From Chloroflexota bacterium (lineage in GTDB: Bacteria > Chloroflexota > Dormibacteria > CF-121): a stretch of 40,088 nt of DNA. This document shows positions 24,160-31,097 of this stretch, piece after piece. The notes beneath the pieces are model-generated. The model searched no databases, was not told the DNA's origin, and saw nothing but the letters and a program-made list of their open reading frames with translations. The translations under genes and the position numbers were made by a program. Where the stretch lies: the NCBI GenBank assembly GCA_005881215.1, contig VBDZ01000015.1, positions 1-40,088 on the forward strand, written 5' to 3'. The first letter of the stretch is position 1. Each line of letters begins with the position of its first letter.

Positions 24160-24823
24160 GCAACCGGCGACGCCGGTCTACATCGAGTCGGGTCGTACGC
24201 GCACCTTCGCGTGCGCGTACGACTGGCCCGGCTGGTGCCGATCCGCGAAAGGCGAGGAGGCGGCGCTGGCCGCGCTGGCTAGCTACGCGCCGCGTTACGC
24301 GCCGGTGGCAAAGAGAGCGAAGCTCCCCTTCGATCCGCGCACCGTTAGGGGCGTTCGCGTCGTCGAACGCATTCCGGGATCGGCGAACACCGATTTCGGC
24401 GTACCGCACGAGATCTCGAAGCGCGACACGACCCGGCTATCAGCCGCCGGTGCCAAACGGATGGCGGCCCTGGTGAAGGCGGCATGGGATCTCTTCGACG
24501 AGGTGGCCGCGTCCGCGCCGGCCGAGCTGCGCAAAGGTCCGCGTGGTGGTGGCCGCGACAGGGACAAGATGATTGACCACGTGCTCGGCGCCGATGAGAT
24601 CTACGCGCGAAAGCTGGGGCTGCGACTTTCCGCGCCGCCGCGCGCCGATCGAGCAGCGATTCGCGCCTTTCGCGCCGCCGTGATCGAGGCGCTCGAAAAG
24701 CCGTCGAGTGGCGCTCCGCCATCAGAGAAGGGGTGGCCCCAGCGGTACGCCGCTCGCCGCATCGCCTGGCACGCGCTCGATCACGCCTGGGAAATTGAGG
24801 ATCGCAGCGATCCGACCGGGTGA
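24143..24823 (+). CDS. DinB-like hypothetical protein, start uncertain
   Basis: The conserved body starts at about VYIESGRTRTFACAYDWPGW and ends AWHALDHAWEIEDRSDPTG, with a DinB-like helical region (KMIDHVLGADEIYARKLG). No ATG, GTG or TTG lies in frame between the DJ-1 stop and the conserved part. The only ATG upstream is 24041, which would add about 34 residues read over DJ-1 coding sequence. A CTG at 24143, with AGGA 8 nt before it, is proposed as the start. This would overlap DJ-1 by 17 bp. Function is unknown. Confidence 0.7.
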   Translation: MPPSAKQPATPVYIESGRTRTFACAYDWPGWCRSAKGEEAALAALASYAPRYAPVAKRAKLPFDPRTVRGVRVVERIPGSANTDFGVPHEISKRDTTRLSAAGAKRMAALVKAAWDLFDEVAASAPAELRKGPRGGGRDRDKMIDHVLGADEIYARKLGLRLSAPPRADRAAIRAFRAAVIEALEKPSSGAPPSEKGWPQRYAARRIAWHALDHAWEIEDRSDPTG

Positions 24824-25222
24824 GTGACCGTGGTCTTCAAATCCCTGGACTTCGTCTATCACCCCAGCCGGGACGTCGCGCGGGATATGGCGTATTTCGT
24901 CGACGTGCTCGGTGGCCGGCTCCGCTTCGCCGTCGAGGGCATGGGGGCGAGGGTGGCCGCCATCGAGCTGGCGCCGCCGCCACCGCTGCTGCTCTTAGCC
25001 GACCACGTCGAGGGCGAGACGCCGGTCCTGGTATTTCGCGTGCCCGACCTGCAGACGAAAATCGCCGCCCTGGTGAAGCGGGGTTGGAAAAAGCAGGCGA
25101 CGTTCGAAATTCCGCATGGTCCAATCTGCTCCTTCAAGACGCCGGGCGGCCAGCGGATCGCGATTTATCAGCTCACCCGCCCGGGCGCGGCCGCCAGCTT
25201 TGACGGCCGGCGCGACTTCTAA
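24824..25222 (+). CDS. VOC family (glyoxalase/bleomycin-resistance-like) protein
   Basis: The 132-residue protein starts MTVVFKSLDFVYHPSRDVARDMAYFVDVLGGRL, the first betaalphabetabetabeta module of the VOC fold, with a His (YHPS) at the usual first metal-ligand position. The second half ends FKTPGGQRIAIYQLTRP, the typical closing strand. VOC proteins are metal-dependent lyases, dioxygenases or binding proteins. GTG 24824 directly follows the preceding stop, so the gene is probably co-transcribed with the DinB-like and DJ-1 genes. It converges on the OsmC gene at 25229. Confidence 0.85.
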   Translation: MTVVFKSLDFVYHPSRDVARDMAYFVDVLGGRLRFAVEGMGARVAAIELAPPPPLLLLADHVEGETPVLVFRVPDLQTKIAALVKRGWKKQATFEIPHGPICSFKTPGGQRIAIYQLTRPGAAASFDGRRDF

Positions 25223-25228
25223 CCCCGC

Positions 25229-25699
25229 TCAGTCGCCGGTGAATTCGAGCGTGGTCGTGATCTCGATGCACCGACCAATACTGCGGAAGACCGGACAGCG
25301 GGACGCATGATGCTCGTGAGCGCGACGCGCCGCATCGCGCTTATCCGCCGGACATCCGCTGAGCTGGTAGCGGACCCGAATGCGTTTGATGACCAGCACA
25401 CCATCCTCGACTTCGACATCGCCCTCGGATTCTGACGTCAGGCGGCCCTCGCCGGCCTCGATCTTGCGCGCTTCCAGCGCGCCACCCAGGGTGCCGGTCA
25501 GTCAACCGGCGGCGGCGGCGACGACGTAGTCGAGGGTGGTGGTCTGCGGCTCGTAGGTGCCGGGGCCGGCCTGGTAGTGCTCGGCCACCTCGTCGTGGAC
25601 GCCAAAAAGCACCGGCGCGTCTCGCGCCGGGAGGTATGCGCGACGAAGTGAGCCCTTCACGCGCTCGATCCGAACATTGGAGATGTAGACGACCGGCAC
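25229..25699 (-). CDS. OsmC-family peroxidase, candidate selenoprotein (in-frame TGA at residue 66)
   Basis: The upper half reads VYISNVRIERVKGSLRRAY through TLDYVVAAAAG, then meets TGA (25504-25502). It continues in frame as LTGTLGGALEARKIEAG for 90 more residues and stops at TGA 25231-25229. OsmC proteins have AAAAGCLTGTxGGALEARGI at this point, so the TGA stands exactly for the peroxidatic cysteine. The second redox cysteine is intact as Cys135 (SRCPVFRSIG). A 6-bp hairpin with loop TGGAA follows at 25482-25466. Start GTG 25699 gives 156 residues, normal length. If the TGA were a true stop, the downstream half would have no start. I read this as Sec in the reactive position, with a nonsense mutation as the alternative. 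The gene converges on the VOC gene and is divergent from an SDR gene. Confidence 0.8.
25466..25482 (-). promoter_or_regulatory. Putative SECIS stem-loop after OsmC TGA
   Basis: On the minus strand GCGCGC-TGGAA-GCGCGC forms a 6-bp stem with a 5-nt loop whose second and third bases are G. The loop begins 26 nt after the TGA, inside the range known for bacterial SECIS elements. A lower 5-bp stem is possible between CCGGC (5-9 nt after TGA) and GCCGG further 3'. The GC palindrome could also be chance in a GC-rich gene; it is weaker evidence than the hairpin at 1846. Confidence 0.45.
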
Positions 25700-25748
25700 G
25701 TCTCTATGGTGACACCGCCGGCTCGCGGCCGGCTGGCGCGAAGCTACG

Positions 25749-26615
25749 ATGACCCGAGTGCAGCCCTGGGGTGGGGTGGCCGGCAAGCGCGTCGTGATCA
25801 CCGGAGCGACGAACGGAATCGGTCTGGCGGCGGCGGTCGAGTTGGCCCGGCGCGGCGCGCAGCTGACGCTGGTGGCCCGCAGCGAGAGCCGGGCCGCCGA
25901 CGTGGTGCGCCGGATTCAGGCTGAGCGTGCTGATGCGCAGGTCGACGTGCTGCTCGCCGATCTCGCGTCGCAGGCTTCGATTCGCCGGCTGGCGTCGGAG
26001 GCCCTTACGAAGTACCCGAGCATCCAGGTCCTGATCAACAATGCCGGCGCGATCTACGCGCGGCAACAGCTGAGCCCCGACGGGATCGAGCTCACCTGGG
26101 CGGTGAATCACCTCGCCCCCTTTCTGCTGACCAGCCTGCTGCTCGACCGGCTCAAGGCCAGCGCCCCGGCGCGGATCGTGACGACCTCATCGGGCGCGCA
26201 TGAGGACGCCGCGATCCCGTTCGACGACCTGGCCGCGAATCGCGGGAGTGGTGGGTGGGGTTTTCCGCGGTATGGGCAAACGAAGCTCGCCAACATCCTG
26301 TTCACAGCCGAGCTGGCCCGCCGGCTGGCGGGCACGGGTGTGACCGCGAACGCGTACCATCCCGGGTTCGTCGCCAGCGGGTTCAACCGAAACAACGGTC
26401 TCCTGATGCGGATCGGCATGGCGATCACACGGCCCTTCGCGCGCAGCACCGATCAGGGCGCCCAAACGCTCGTCTGGCTGGTCGACTCCGAAGAGGCGGG
26501 CCGGACCAGTGGCGGCTATTTTTTCGACATGCGTCCGGCCACGCCGTCCGCGGCGGCGCAGGATCTGCAGGCCGCGCAACGGCTGTGGCAGCTGAGCGAC
26601 GACGAGATCCGTTAG
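25749..26615 (+). CDS. Short-chain dehydrogenase/reductase
   Basis: The 288-residue protein has the SDR nucleotide motif TGATNGIG at residues 18-25, NNAG at 97-100, Ser147/148, and the catalytic Y175-GQT-K179. The layout is that of classical SDRs of the retinol-dehydrogenase or WWOX-like type (IELTWAVNHLAPFLLTSLLLD). It reduces or oxidises an unknown substrate with NAD(P). ATG 25749 is 49 bp from the OsmC start, in divergent arrangement. The stop overlaps the convergent DUF6582 gene by 4 bp. Confidence 0.92.
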   Translation: MTRVQPWGGVAGKRVVITGATNGIGLAAAVELARRGAQLTLVARSESRAADVVRRIQAERADAQVDVLLADLASQASIRRLASEALTKYPSIQVLINNAGAIYARQQLSPDGIELTWAVNHLAPFLLTSLLLDRLKASAPARIVTTSSGAHEDAAIPFDDLAANRGSGGWGFPRYGQTKLANILFTAELARRLAGTGVTANAYHPGFVASGFNRNNGLLMRIGMAITRPFARSTDQGAQTLVWLVDSEEAGRTSGGYFFDMRPATPSAAAQDLQAAQRLWQLSDDEIR

Positions 26616-26974
26616 GAGCGGCTGCCGGTCTTCCCGCCTCTCATCAGCTGGCGCCAACCCCGCTCGTGGATCTCGACGCCGTACTTCCTGGCCGCTGCCC
26701 TGATCCGCCGCCAGGCTGCGTCGCGTTCGGCGTTGCTGACGCCTTCGACCTGGTCGAAGCGGGCGACGGCGTTGCGGACGTGGCGCGCGTCGTTGAGCGG
26801 CTCCTTGCGCTCTTTGGGGAAGGCAAACGTCTGCGTCGACATCCGGTTCTGCTGCCTGGTGCTGAGCCCGCGGGATTTCTTCGGGATGCGCGCGCCGTGA
26901 GCCCGTGCGCTCTGGACCGAACGCGCCTTCCTGATGTTTCGGCGGGCTGCCGTCTTCTGTTTCGGCGTTGCCAT
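26612..26974 (-). CDS. DUF6582-like basic protein
   Basis: The 120-residue protein is very basic, starting MATPKQKTAARRNIRKARS. It contains FAFPKERKEPLNDARHVRNAVARFDQVEGVSNAERDAAW, the conserved core of DUF6582-type proteins also found in phage-related and soil genomes. Function is unknown; the basic N-terminus suggests nucleic acid binding. ATG 26974 has AAGGAGG 6 nt upstream; the longer open frame to 27022 has no such site. It is divergent from a small acidic protein gene, with an AT-rich palindrome between them. Confidence 0.82.
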   Translation of the reverse strand: MATPKQKTAARRNIRKARSVQSARAHGARIPKKSRGLSTRQQNRMSTQTFAFPKERKEPLNDARHVRNAVARFDQVEGVSNAERDAAWRRIRAAARKYGVEIHERGWRQLMRGGKTGSRS

Positions 26975-27036
26975 GGTGTACCTCCTTCGGGACTCGCGGC
27001 CGGCGATTTCCCCCGGCTCCACACATGATGCTCTTG

Positions 27037-27058
27037 GTGTTATTTTATGTTATAGCAC
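27037..27058. promoter_or_regulatory. AT-rich imperfect palindrome between divergent genes
   Basis: GTGTTAT and ATAGCAC arms flank an 8-nt AT-rich centre in the 85-bp gap between the DUF6582 gene and the acidic peptide gene. In such GC-rich DNA a 22-nt AT-rich imperfect palindrome stands out. It ends 1 nt before ATG 27060. It could be an operator or promoter element; no known regulator site matches clearly. Confidence 0.35.
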
Positions 27059-27059
27059 C

Positions 27060-27206
27060 ATGAAGAAGGAATTGCCCGACCGCAAAGGCGTCATGATCGA
27101 GGAACCCGAGGCCGACATCGAAGTCGACGAGGAACACAAGGTCGGGTCCGCCGACATCCGGGTGGATGAAGACGGCGGAATCGGCGCGCCCGATATCAGG
27201 CCGTAA
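27060..27206 (+). CDS. Small acidic protein of unknown function
   Basis: The 48-residue peptide starts MKKELPDRKGVMIEEPEAD and is rich in Asp and Glu, with GSADIRVDEDGGIGAPDIRP at the end containing two ADIR/PDIR-like repeats. No ribosome-binding site is seen; the transcript may be leaderless. The frame is open further 5', but that part reads over the neighbouring gene. I do not recognise the family. Its acidic character beside a basic divergent protein is notable. Confidence 0.5.
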   Translation: MKKELPDRKGVMIEEPEADIEVDEEHKVGSADIRVDEDGGIGAPDIRP

Positions 27207-27212
27207 CCCGGG

Positions 27213-27944
27213 TCACGAGGCTCGCTGCTCGGGCTCGCCCCGATCGGCGTTGGCGCGGCCACGGTTCCAGTAGGCCTTGGCCGAAACCTGGTCCGCGTCC
27301 CAGCCCCGGCTGAGCAGGGCCGCCTTCAACGCCAGCACCAGGGAGGCCTCGCCCGCCAGGTACGCGTGACCGCGGCCATGCGGAAGGTCGGCACTCGCGA
27401 CCGCCGCGATCAGATCGTCCGCTGTCCCGGCCGGCGCCGTCTGTTCGTATCGCCAGCTGATCCGTTTGTCGCCGGCGAGGTCAGCGGGCTGGCGCTCGGT
27501 CGCGTCGTCGACCCGAAGGAACGCTCGGGCCGCGACGTCGGCAGGAAGCGCCTCCATCATGGCGAGGGCGCCGGGGACGGCGGTCGCATCACCGGCAAAC
27601 AGGTGCCATTCGGCATCCGCGACGGTGATTTTGCCGCGAGGCGCGATCGCATCGATCGGAAGCCCGGGTGCGGCCGCGCTCGCCCAGCGCATTCCCGGAC
27701 CGTCACCGTGCATGACGACGTCGAGCTCGAGTAACCGGGCCTCCGGGGTAAACCGCCGGATGGTGTAGCGGCGGCGCACCGTGGTGCCATCGTCGCGTCG
27801 AATGCCCAGCGCCACGTCCTGTCCCGGCAGATAGGCGAAGGTCTCGAGTGCGGGAGCGGTCAGCTGGATTCGTCGCATCCGCGGTGTCACCTCGGCAACG
27901 GCGGCGACCGCGAGCTGCCAGCTGGTCGGGTCGGGAAACTTCAT
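27213..27944 (-). CDS. Siderophore-interacting (SIP) family FAD reductase
   Basis: The 243-residue protein matches the SIP/ViuB family: RRIQLTAPALETFAYLPGQDV (FAD-binding domain start), RRRYTIRRF with the FAD-contacting RxYT-like motif near residues 65-70, MHGDGPGMRWASAAAPG, then a C-terminal NAD(P) domain with HLFAGDATAVPGALAMMEALP. These enzymes reduce ferric siderophores to release iron. Start ATG 27944 (MKFPDPTSW) is preferred over TTG 27974. It is divergent from the Nramp-like gene, which fits shared metal control. Confidence 0.88.
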   Translation of the reverse strand: MKFPDPTSWQLAVAAVAEVTPRMRRIQLTAPALETFAYLPGQDVALGIRRDDGTTVRRRYTIRRFTPEARLLELDVVMHGDGPGMRWASAAAPGLPIDAIAPRGKITVADAEWHLFAGDATAVPGALAMMEALPADVAARAFLRVDDATERQPADLAGDKRISWRYEQTAPAGTADDLIAAVASADLPHGRGHAYLAGEASLVLALKAALLSRGWDADQVSAKAYWNRGRANADRGEPEQRAS

Positions 27945-28037
27945 AACTGCCGTGTCTTCTTTACCCAAAAGCAAGTTTGAGCCCTAAGGTACGGATGAAA
28001 CCTGCGGGTCGACGGTCGCTCGCACCGGGTACAGGAC

Positions 28038-29345
28038 ATGCTCAACAAGGCACCGTTCATCAACCGTCGGATTCGGCGACGCCTGTCGCTGTCGGCCCGC
28101 TGGGCGGTGCGCTCGCGCCTGCCACGGATGGCGTTCCTGGCCGCCCTCGGCCCCGGACTGATCAGCGGCTTCGCCGACAACGACGCCGGCGGCATCACGA
28201 CGTACTCGGTGGTCGGTGCTCAGTTCGGCTACGACTTGCTGTGGGTGGTGCTGGCCAGCATGATCGCGCTGGGCATCACCCAGGAGGTTGGTGCCCGCCT
28301 CGGGCTGGCGACCGGCCAGGGCTTCGGTGGTCTCATCCGTCAGCAGTACGGGGTGCCGCGCGCAATCTTCGCCATCGGCATCATGCTGCTCGCGAACCTC
28401 GGCGACACGGTGGCGGAGTTCGCCGGGATCGGGGCGGCCCTGGCGATCTTCGGCGTCCCGATCTGGCTCAGCTCCGCCCTGGCGGCACTGGCCATCATCT
28501 TTCTGTTGTCGCGAGCGAACTTTCGTCGCGTCCAGTTCGTGTTCCTGGCGGTCGGGATCGGCACCTCGCTGGCATATGCCATCTCGGCATTTCTTTCCAA
28601 ACCGGATTGGGGCGCGGCGCTCTCCCATACGCTGATCCCGCACGGCTCGGCGACCGGCCTGTACCTGGTCGCGGTGATGGGTACGGTGGGGACCACCATC
28701 ACCCCCTGGGGCCAGGCTTTCATCCAGTCGTATGCAGCCGATAAGCACCTCGGGCCCAAGGACCTGTACGCGTCGCGGCTCGACGTTGGCGCCGGGGCCT
28801 TTCTCACCAACATCGTGGCGGGGTTCATCGTGATCGCCTGCGCCGCGACCCTGTGGGCGCACGGGCAGACCACCATCACTTCCGCGGCGGATGCCGCCAA
28901 AGCGCTGGGGCCGCTCGCCGGGCGCTTCGCCGAGCTGATCTTTGCGATGGGTCTGCTGACCGCCTCCCTGCTCGGGCTCGGCACCGTCCCGCTCACCAGC
29001 GCGTATGCCGTGACGGAGGCGTTCGGTTGGGAAAGCGGCCTCGACCGCACCTGGCGGCAGGCGCCGGCGTTCTACGCGTTACTCGCGTTCTTCGTCGGCT
29101 TCTCGGCATTGTTCGTCTTGATCCCGGGGTTGCCGTTGATCGTCGTGATGTACCTCAGCCAGGTCTTCGATGGGATCCTGCTGCCCTTCATCCTGGTGTT
29201 CGTGATGTTGATGAGTCGCGATCGCCGGCTGTTGGGCCGGCTGCGCAGCAGTGTGCCGCTGTACGTTGCCGGGTGGGTCGTCACCGGCCTGATCAGCCTG
29301 CTGTCGCTGGCACTGGTGGTCAGCCAGATCCTGGCGTCCAGGTAA
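28038..29345 (+). CDS. Nramp-family divalent metal transporter
   Basis: The 435-residue protein has about 11 membrane helices. In helix 1 the Nramp DPGN motif reads ADNDAGG (ALGPGLISGFADNDAGGITTYS). In helix 6 the MPH motif reads TPWG (GTTITPWGQAFIQSY). Classical Nramp proteins import Mn2+ or Fe2+, using the helix-6 Met as a soft ligand; its absence makes Mg2+ or another hard ion possible, as in Nramp-related magnesium transporters. ATG 28038 is used. It is divergent from the SIP gene. Confidence 0.87.
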   Translation: MLNKAPFINRRIRRRLSLSARWAVRSRLPRMAFLAALGPGLISGFADNDAGGITTYSVVGAQFGYDLLWVVLASMIALGITQEVGARLGLATGQGFGGLIRQQYGVPRAIFAIGIMLLANLGDTVAEFAGIGAALAIFGVPIWLSSALAALAIIFLLSRANFRRVQFVFLAVGIGTSLAYAISAFLSKPDWGAALSHTLIPHGSATGLYLVAVMGTVGTTITPWGQAFIQSYAADKHLGPKDLYASRLDVGAGAFLTNIVAGFIVIACAATLWAHGQTTITSAADAAKALGPLAGRFAELIFAMGLLTASLLGLGTVPLTSAYAVTEAFGWESGLDRTWRQAPAFYALLAFFVGFSALFVLIPGLPLIVVMYLSQVFDGILLPFILVFVMLMSRDRRLLGRLRSSVPLYVAGWVVTGLISLLSLALVVSQILASR

Positions 29346-29373
29346 CTCGGCGCCGGCCTAATAGCAAGAACCT

Positions 29374-29616
29374 CTACTTCGTCGGGCGTCGGAGGAGGAC
29401 CACTGCGGCAGCGATCGCGACCGCCCAGACCGGCGCCATGGTGATCACGAAGGGACGAATCGTGTCGCTGGCCGAGTGCGACTGACGGTCGAAGGCCTCG
29501 AAGACCATCACGGTCCCGGCCAGCAGCAGGATGGCGACGGCCACGAGCCCGGGCCATTTGAGGGATGTCACGCCAGGTCTCGCATGCTTCAGCGTCCTGC
29601 TAAGGGTAGCCGACAC
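29374..29616 (-). CDS. Small membrane protein of unknown function
   Basis: This possible 80-residue protein has two membrane helices (WPGLVAVAILLLAGTVMVFEA near residues 21-41 and FVITMAPVWAVAIAAAVVLLRR near 56-77) and a basic C-terminus (RRPTK). Start GTG 29616 gives MSATLSRTLKH; another GTG lies inside. It occupies the gap between the Nramp-like gene and the DedA remnant with good hydrophobic periodicity. No family is recognised. Confidence 0.5.
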   Translation of the reverse strand: MSATLSRTLKHARPGVTSLKWPGLVAVAILLLAGTVMVFEAFDRQSHSASDTIRPFVITMAPVWAVAIAAAVVLLRRPTK

Positions 29617-29623
29617 TTAGGCC

Positions 29624-30017
29624 GTGAGGCATCGGCGGAACGTGCGCCGGGCGGCGCTGGCCGTCGGATTGCTCGCGATCGCGCTGCTGGTCGTCGGCGT
29701 CGTCGAGGGCGACATTGCCGAGGACCTGACGCATCTCGGCGGCCTGGTCATCGGGCTGCTGAATCGGTTTGGCGCGGCGGCCTGCCTGGCCCTCCTCTAC
29801 ATCGAGGAGAGTCGCGCCGTCGGTTGCGGTCTCATCGGCGATCTGGGCGGCCGTCGGCCTCTGGCTGGGGGCGACCCTGGGGAGCTCGATCGGAGGCGTC
29901 CTGGCTCGCAATGCCTGGATCTACCTCGCCCTGTTCGGCGCGGTCATCGTGGCTCTCGCGTTTACCCTGGTGCGCGGATGGAGCGGGTGGGGCGGGCGCC
30001 GGGCTGTGCAACCATGA
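29624..30017 (+). pseudogene. DedA-family remnant, internal deletion and frameshift
   Basis: The first frame (GTG 29624) gives a helix and LNRFGAAACLALLYIEESRA, resembling the DedA opening just before the conserved GVPLP motif. From about 29815 the sense continues in another frame as AIWAAVGLWLGATLGSSIGGVLARNAWIYLALFGAVIVALAF, the DedA C-terminal helices. The roughly 100-residue middle of the family is missing. DedA proteins are lipid or ion transport related membrane proteins of about 200 residues. The remnant ends just before the proline racemase family gene. Confidence 0.6.
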
Positions 30018-30021
30018 GCCG

Positions 30022-31020
30022 ATGAGCGTTCCGATCGCGGGCCGGCAGTTGATGGTGACCACCGTCGACTATCACACGGCAGGGGAGCCGTTTCGGGTCG
30101 TCAGCGGCGGCGTCCCAACGTTGCGAGGCACTACCATCCTCGAGAAGCGGCGCTATGCGCTCGACCATCTCGACCACATCCGGCAACTGCTCGTCTTCGA
30201 ACCACGCGGGCACGCCGACATGTACGGCGGATTTGTCACGGATGCCGTGGATAACGGGGCTCAGCTGGGCGTCGTCTTCTTTCACAACGCCGGCTACAGC
30301 ACCGCCTGCGGGCACGGCACGATCGCGCTGGTCACCTGGGCGATCGACGCTGCGCTGGTTCCGGTCACCGGTCCATCAACTGAGGTCGTGGTCGACGTGC
30401 CATCCGGGCGCTTGCGGACGGTGGCCACGATCCAGGACGGACGCGTGCGAGCCGTCCGTTTCCGGAATGTCCCGAGCTTTGTCGTGGTCGACGGCCTGAA
30501 GGTCAAGGTGGGCGGCCGGTCAACCGAGGTGGCCATCGCCTACGGCGGTGCCTTTTACGCGATCGTCCAGGCCGAACGCTTCGAGCTGCCGATCGAGCCG
30601 GCCTTCGTGCCACGCTTCATCGAGCTCGGTCGCGATATCAAGGCCGCCATCGAGGCCGACCGCGACGTGGTGCACCCGCTCCAATCCGAGATCCAGGGAA
30701 TCTACGGGGTGATGTTCACGGAAGGGAATCGCAACGTCACCGTCTTTGCCGACGGTGAGGTCGATCGCTCGCCCTGCGGCAGCGGCACGTCGGCGCGGCT
30801 GGCGCTGATGGATCAACGCGGCGAGCTCGCCACCGGCACGACATTCATGCACGAGAGCGTCATCGGCGGACGCTTCGCGTCGCGCGTGGTGGGGAAGGAT
30901 CGGGTCGCCGATCACCCGGCGGTGATCACCGAGGTGGAGGGGTCGGCCCACCTGACCGGGTACCACCAGTTCGTCCTCGTCGCCGACGACCCGATCGGCA
31001 CGGGGTTCCTGATCCGCTAG
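30022..31020 (+). CDS. Proline racemase family protein
   Basis: The 332-residue protein matches the family: TVDYHTAGEPFRVVSGG near residues 14-30, Cys96 in STACGHGTIAL, and Cys252 in DRSPCGSGTSARLAL. Both catalytic cysteines are present, so proline racemase or hydroxyproline 2-epimerase is more likely than trans-3-hydroxyproline dehydratase, which has Thr in the second position. The substrate is not decided by sequence alone. ATG 30022 is chosen from the start of homology. It lies alone, after a DedA remnant and before an SOS-type promoter. Confidence 0.92.
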   Translation: MSVPIAGRQLMVTTVDYHTAGEPFRVVSGGVPTLRGTTILEKRRYALDHLDHIRQLLVFEPRGHADMYGGFVTDAVDNGAQLGVVFFHNAGYSTACGHGTIALVTWAIDAALVPVTGPSTEVVVDVPSGRLRTVATIQDGRVRAVRFRNVPSFVVVDGLKVKVGGRSTEVAIAYGGAFYAIVQAERFELPIEPAFVPRFIELGRDIKAAIEADRDVVHPLQSEIQGIYGVMFTEGNRNVTVFADGEVDRSPCGSGTSARLALMDQRGELATGTTFMHESVIGGRFASRVVGKDRVADHPAVITEVEGSAHLTGYHQFVLVADDPIGTGFLIR

Positions 31021-31056
31021 GGCAATCCGCGTCTTGAGCGGGCGCCGGATTGGTTC

Positions 31057-31086
31057 TTGACAGATCGAACATATGTTCGATATAAT
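31057..31086 (+). promoter_or_regulatory. Sigma-70 promoter of the HNH endonuclease gene
   Basis: TTGACA (31057-31062) and TATAAT (31081-31086) are both perfect consensus hexamers, with an 18-bp spacer. Transcription would start near 31093, close to ATG 31098, so the message would be nearly leaderless from that ATG. The spacer is almost filled by the LexA-type palindrome. Confidence 0.85.
31064..31081. promoter_or_regulatory. LexA (SOS) box
   Basis: ATCGAACATATGTTCGAT is a perfect 18-bp palindrome. It contains CGAAC-N4-GTTCG, the SOS box consensus of Gram-positive and mycobacterial LexA. It lies between the -35 and -10 elements, where LexA would block RNA polymerase. The DUF222-HNH gene downstream is thus predicted to be DNA-damage induced. 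Confidence 0.8.
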
Positions 31087-31097
31087 CGTGAGCGTAA

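Noticed and set aside
27945-28037. DtxR/MntR or Fur-type operator between the SIP and Nramp-like genes
   Set aside because: Only short TACC/GGTA arms and a partial TTAGG match are seen; the similarity to known boxes is too weak.
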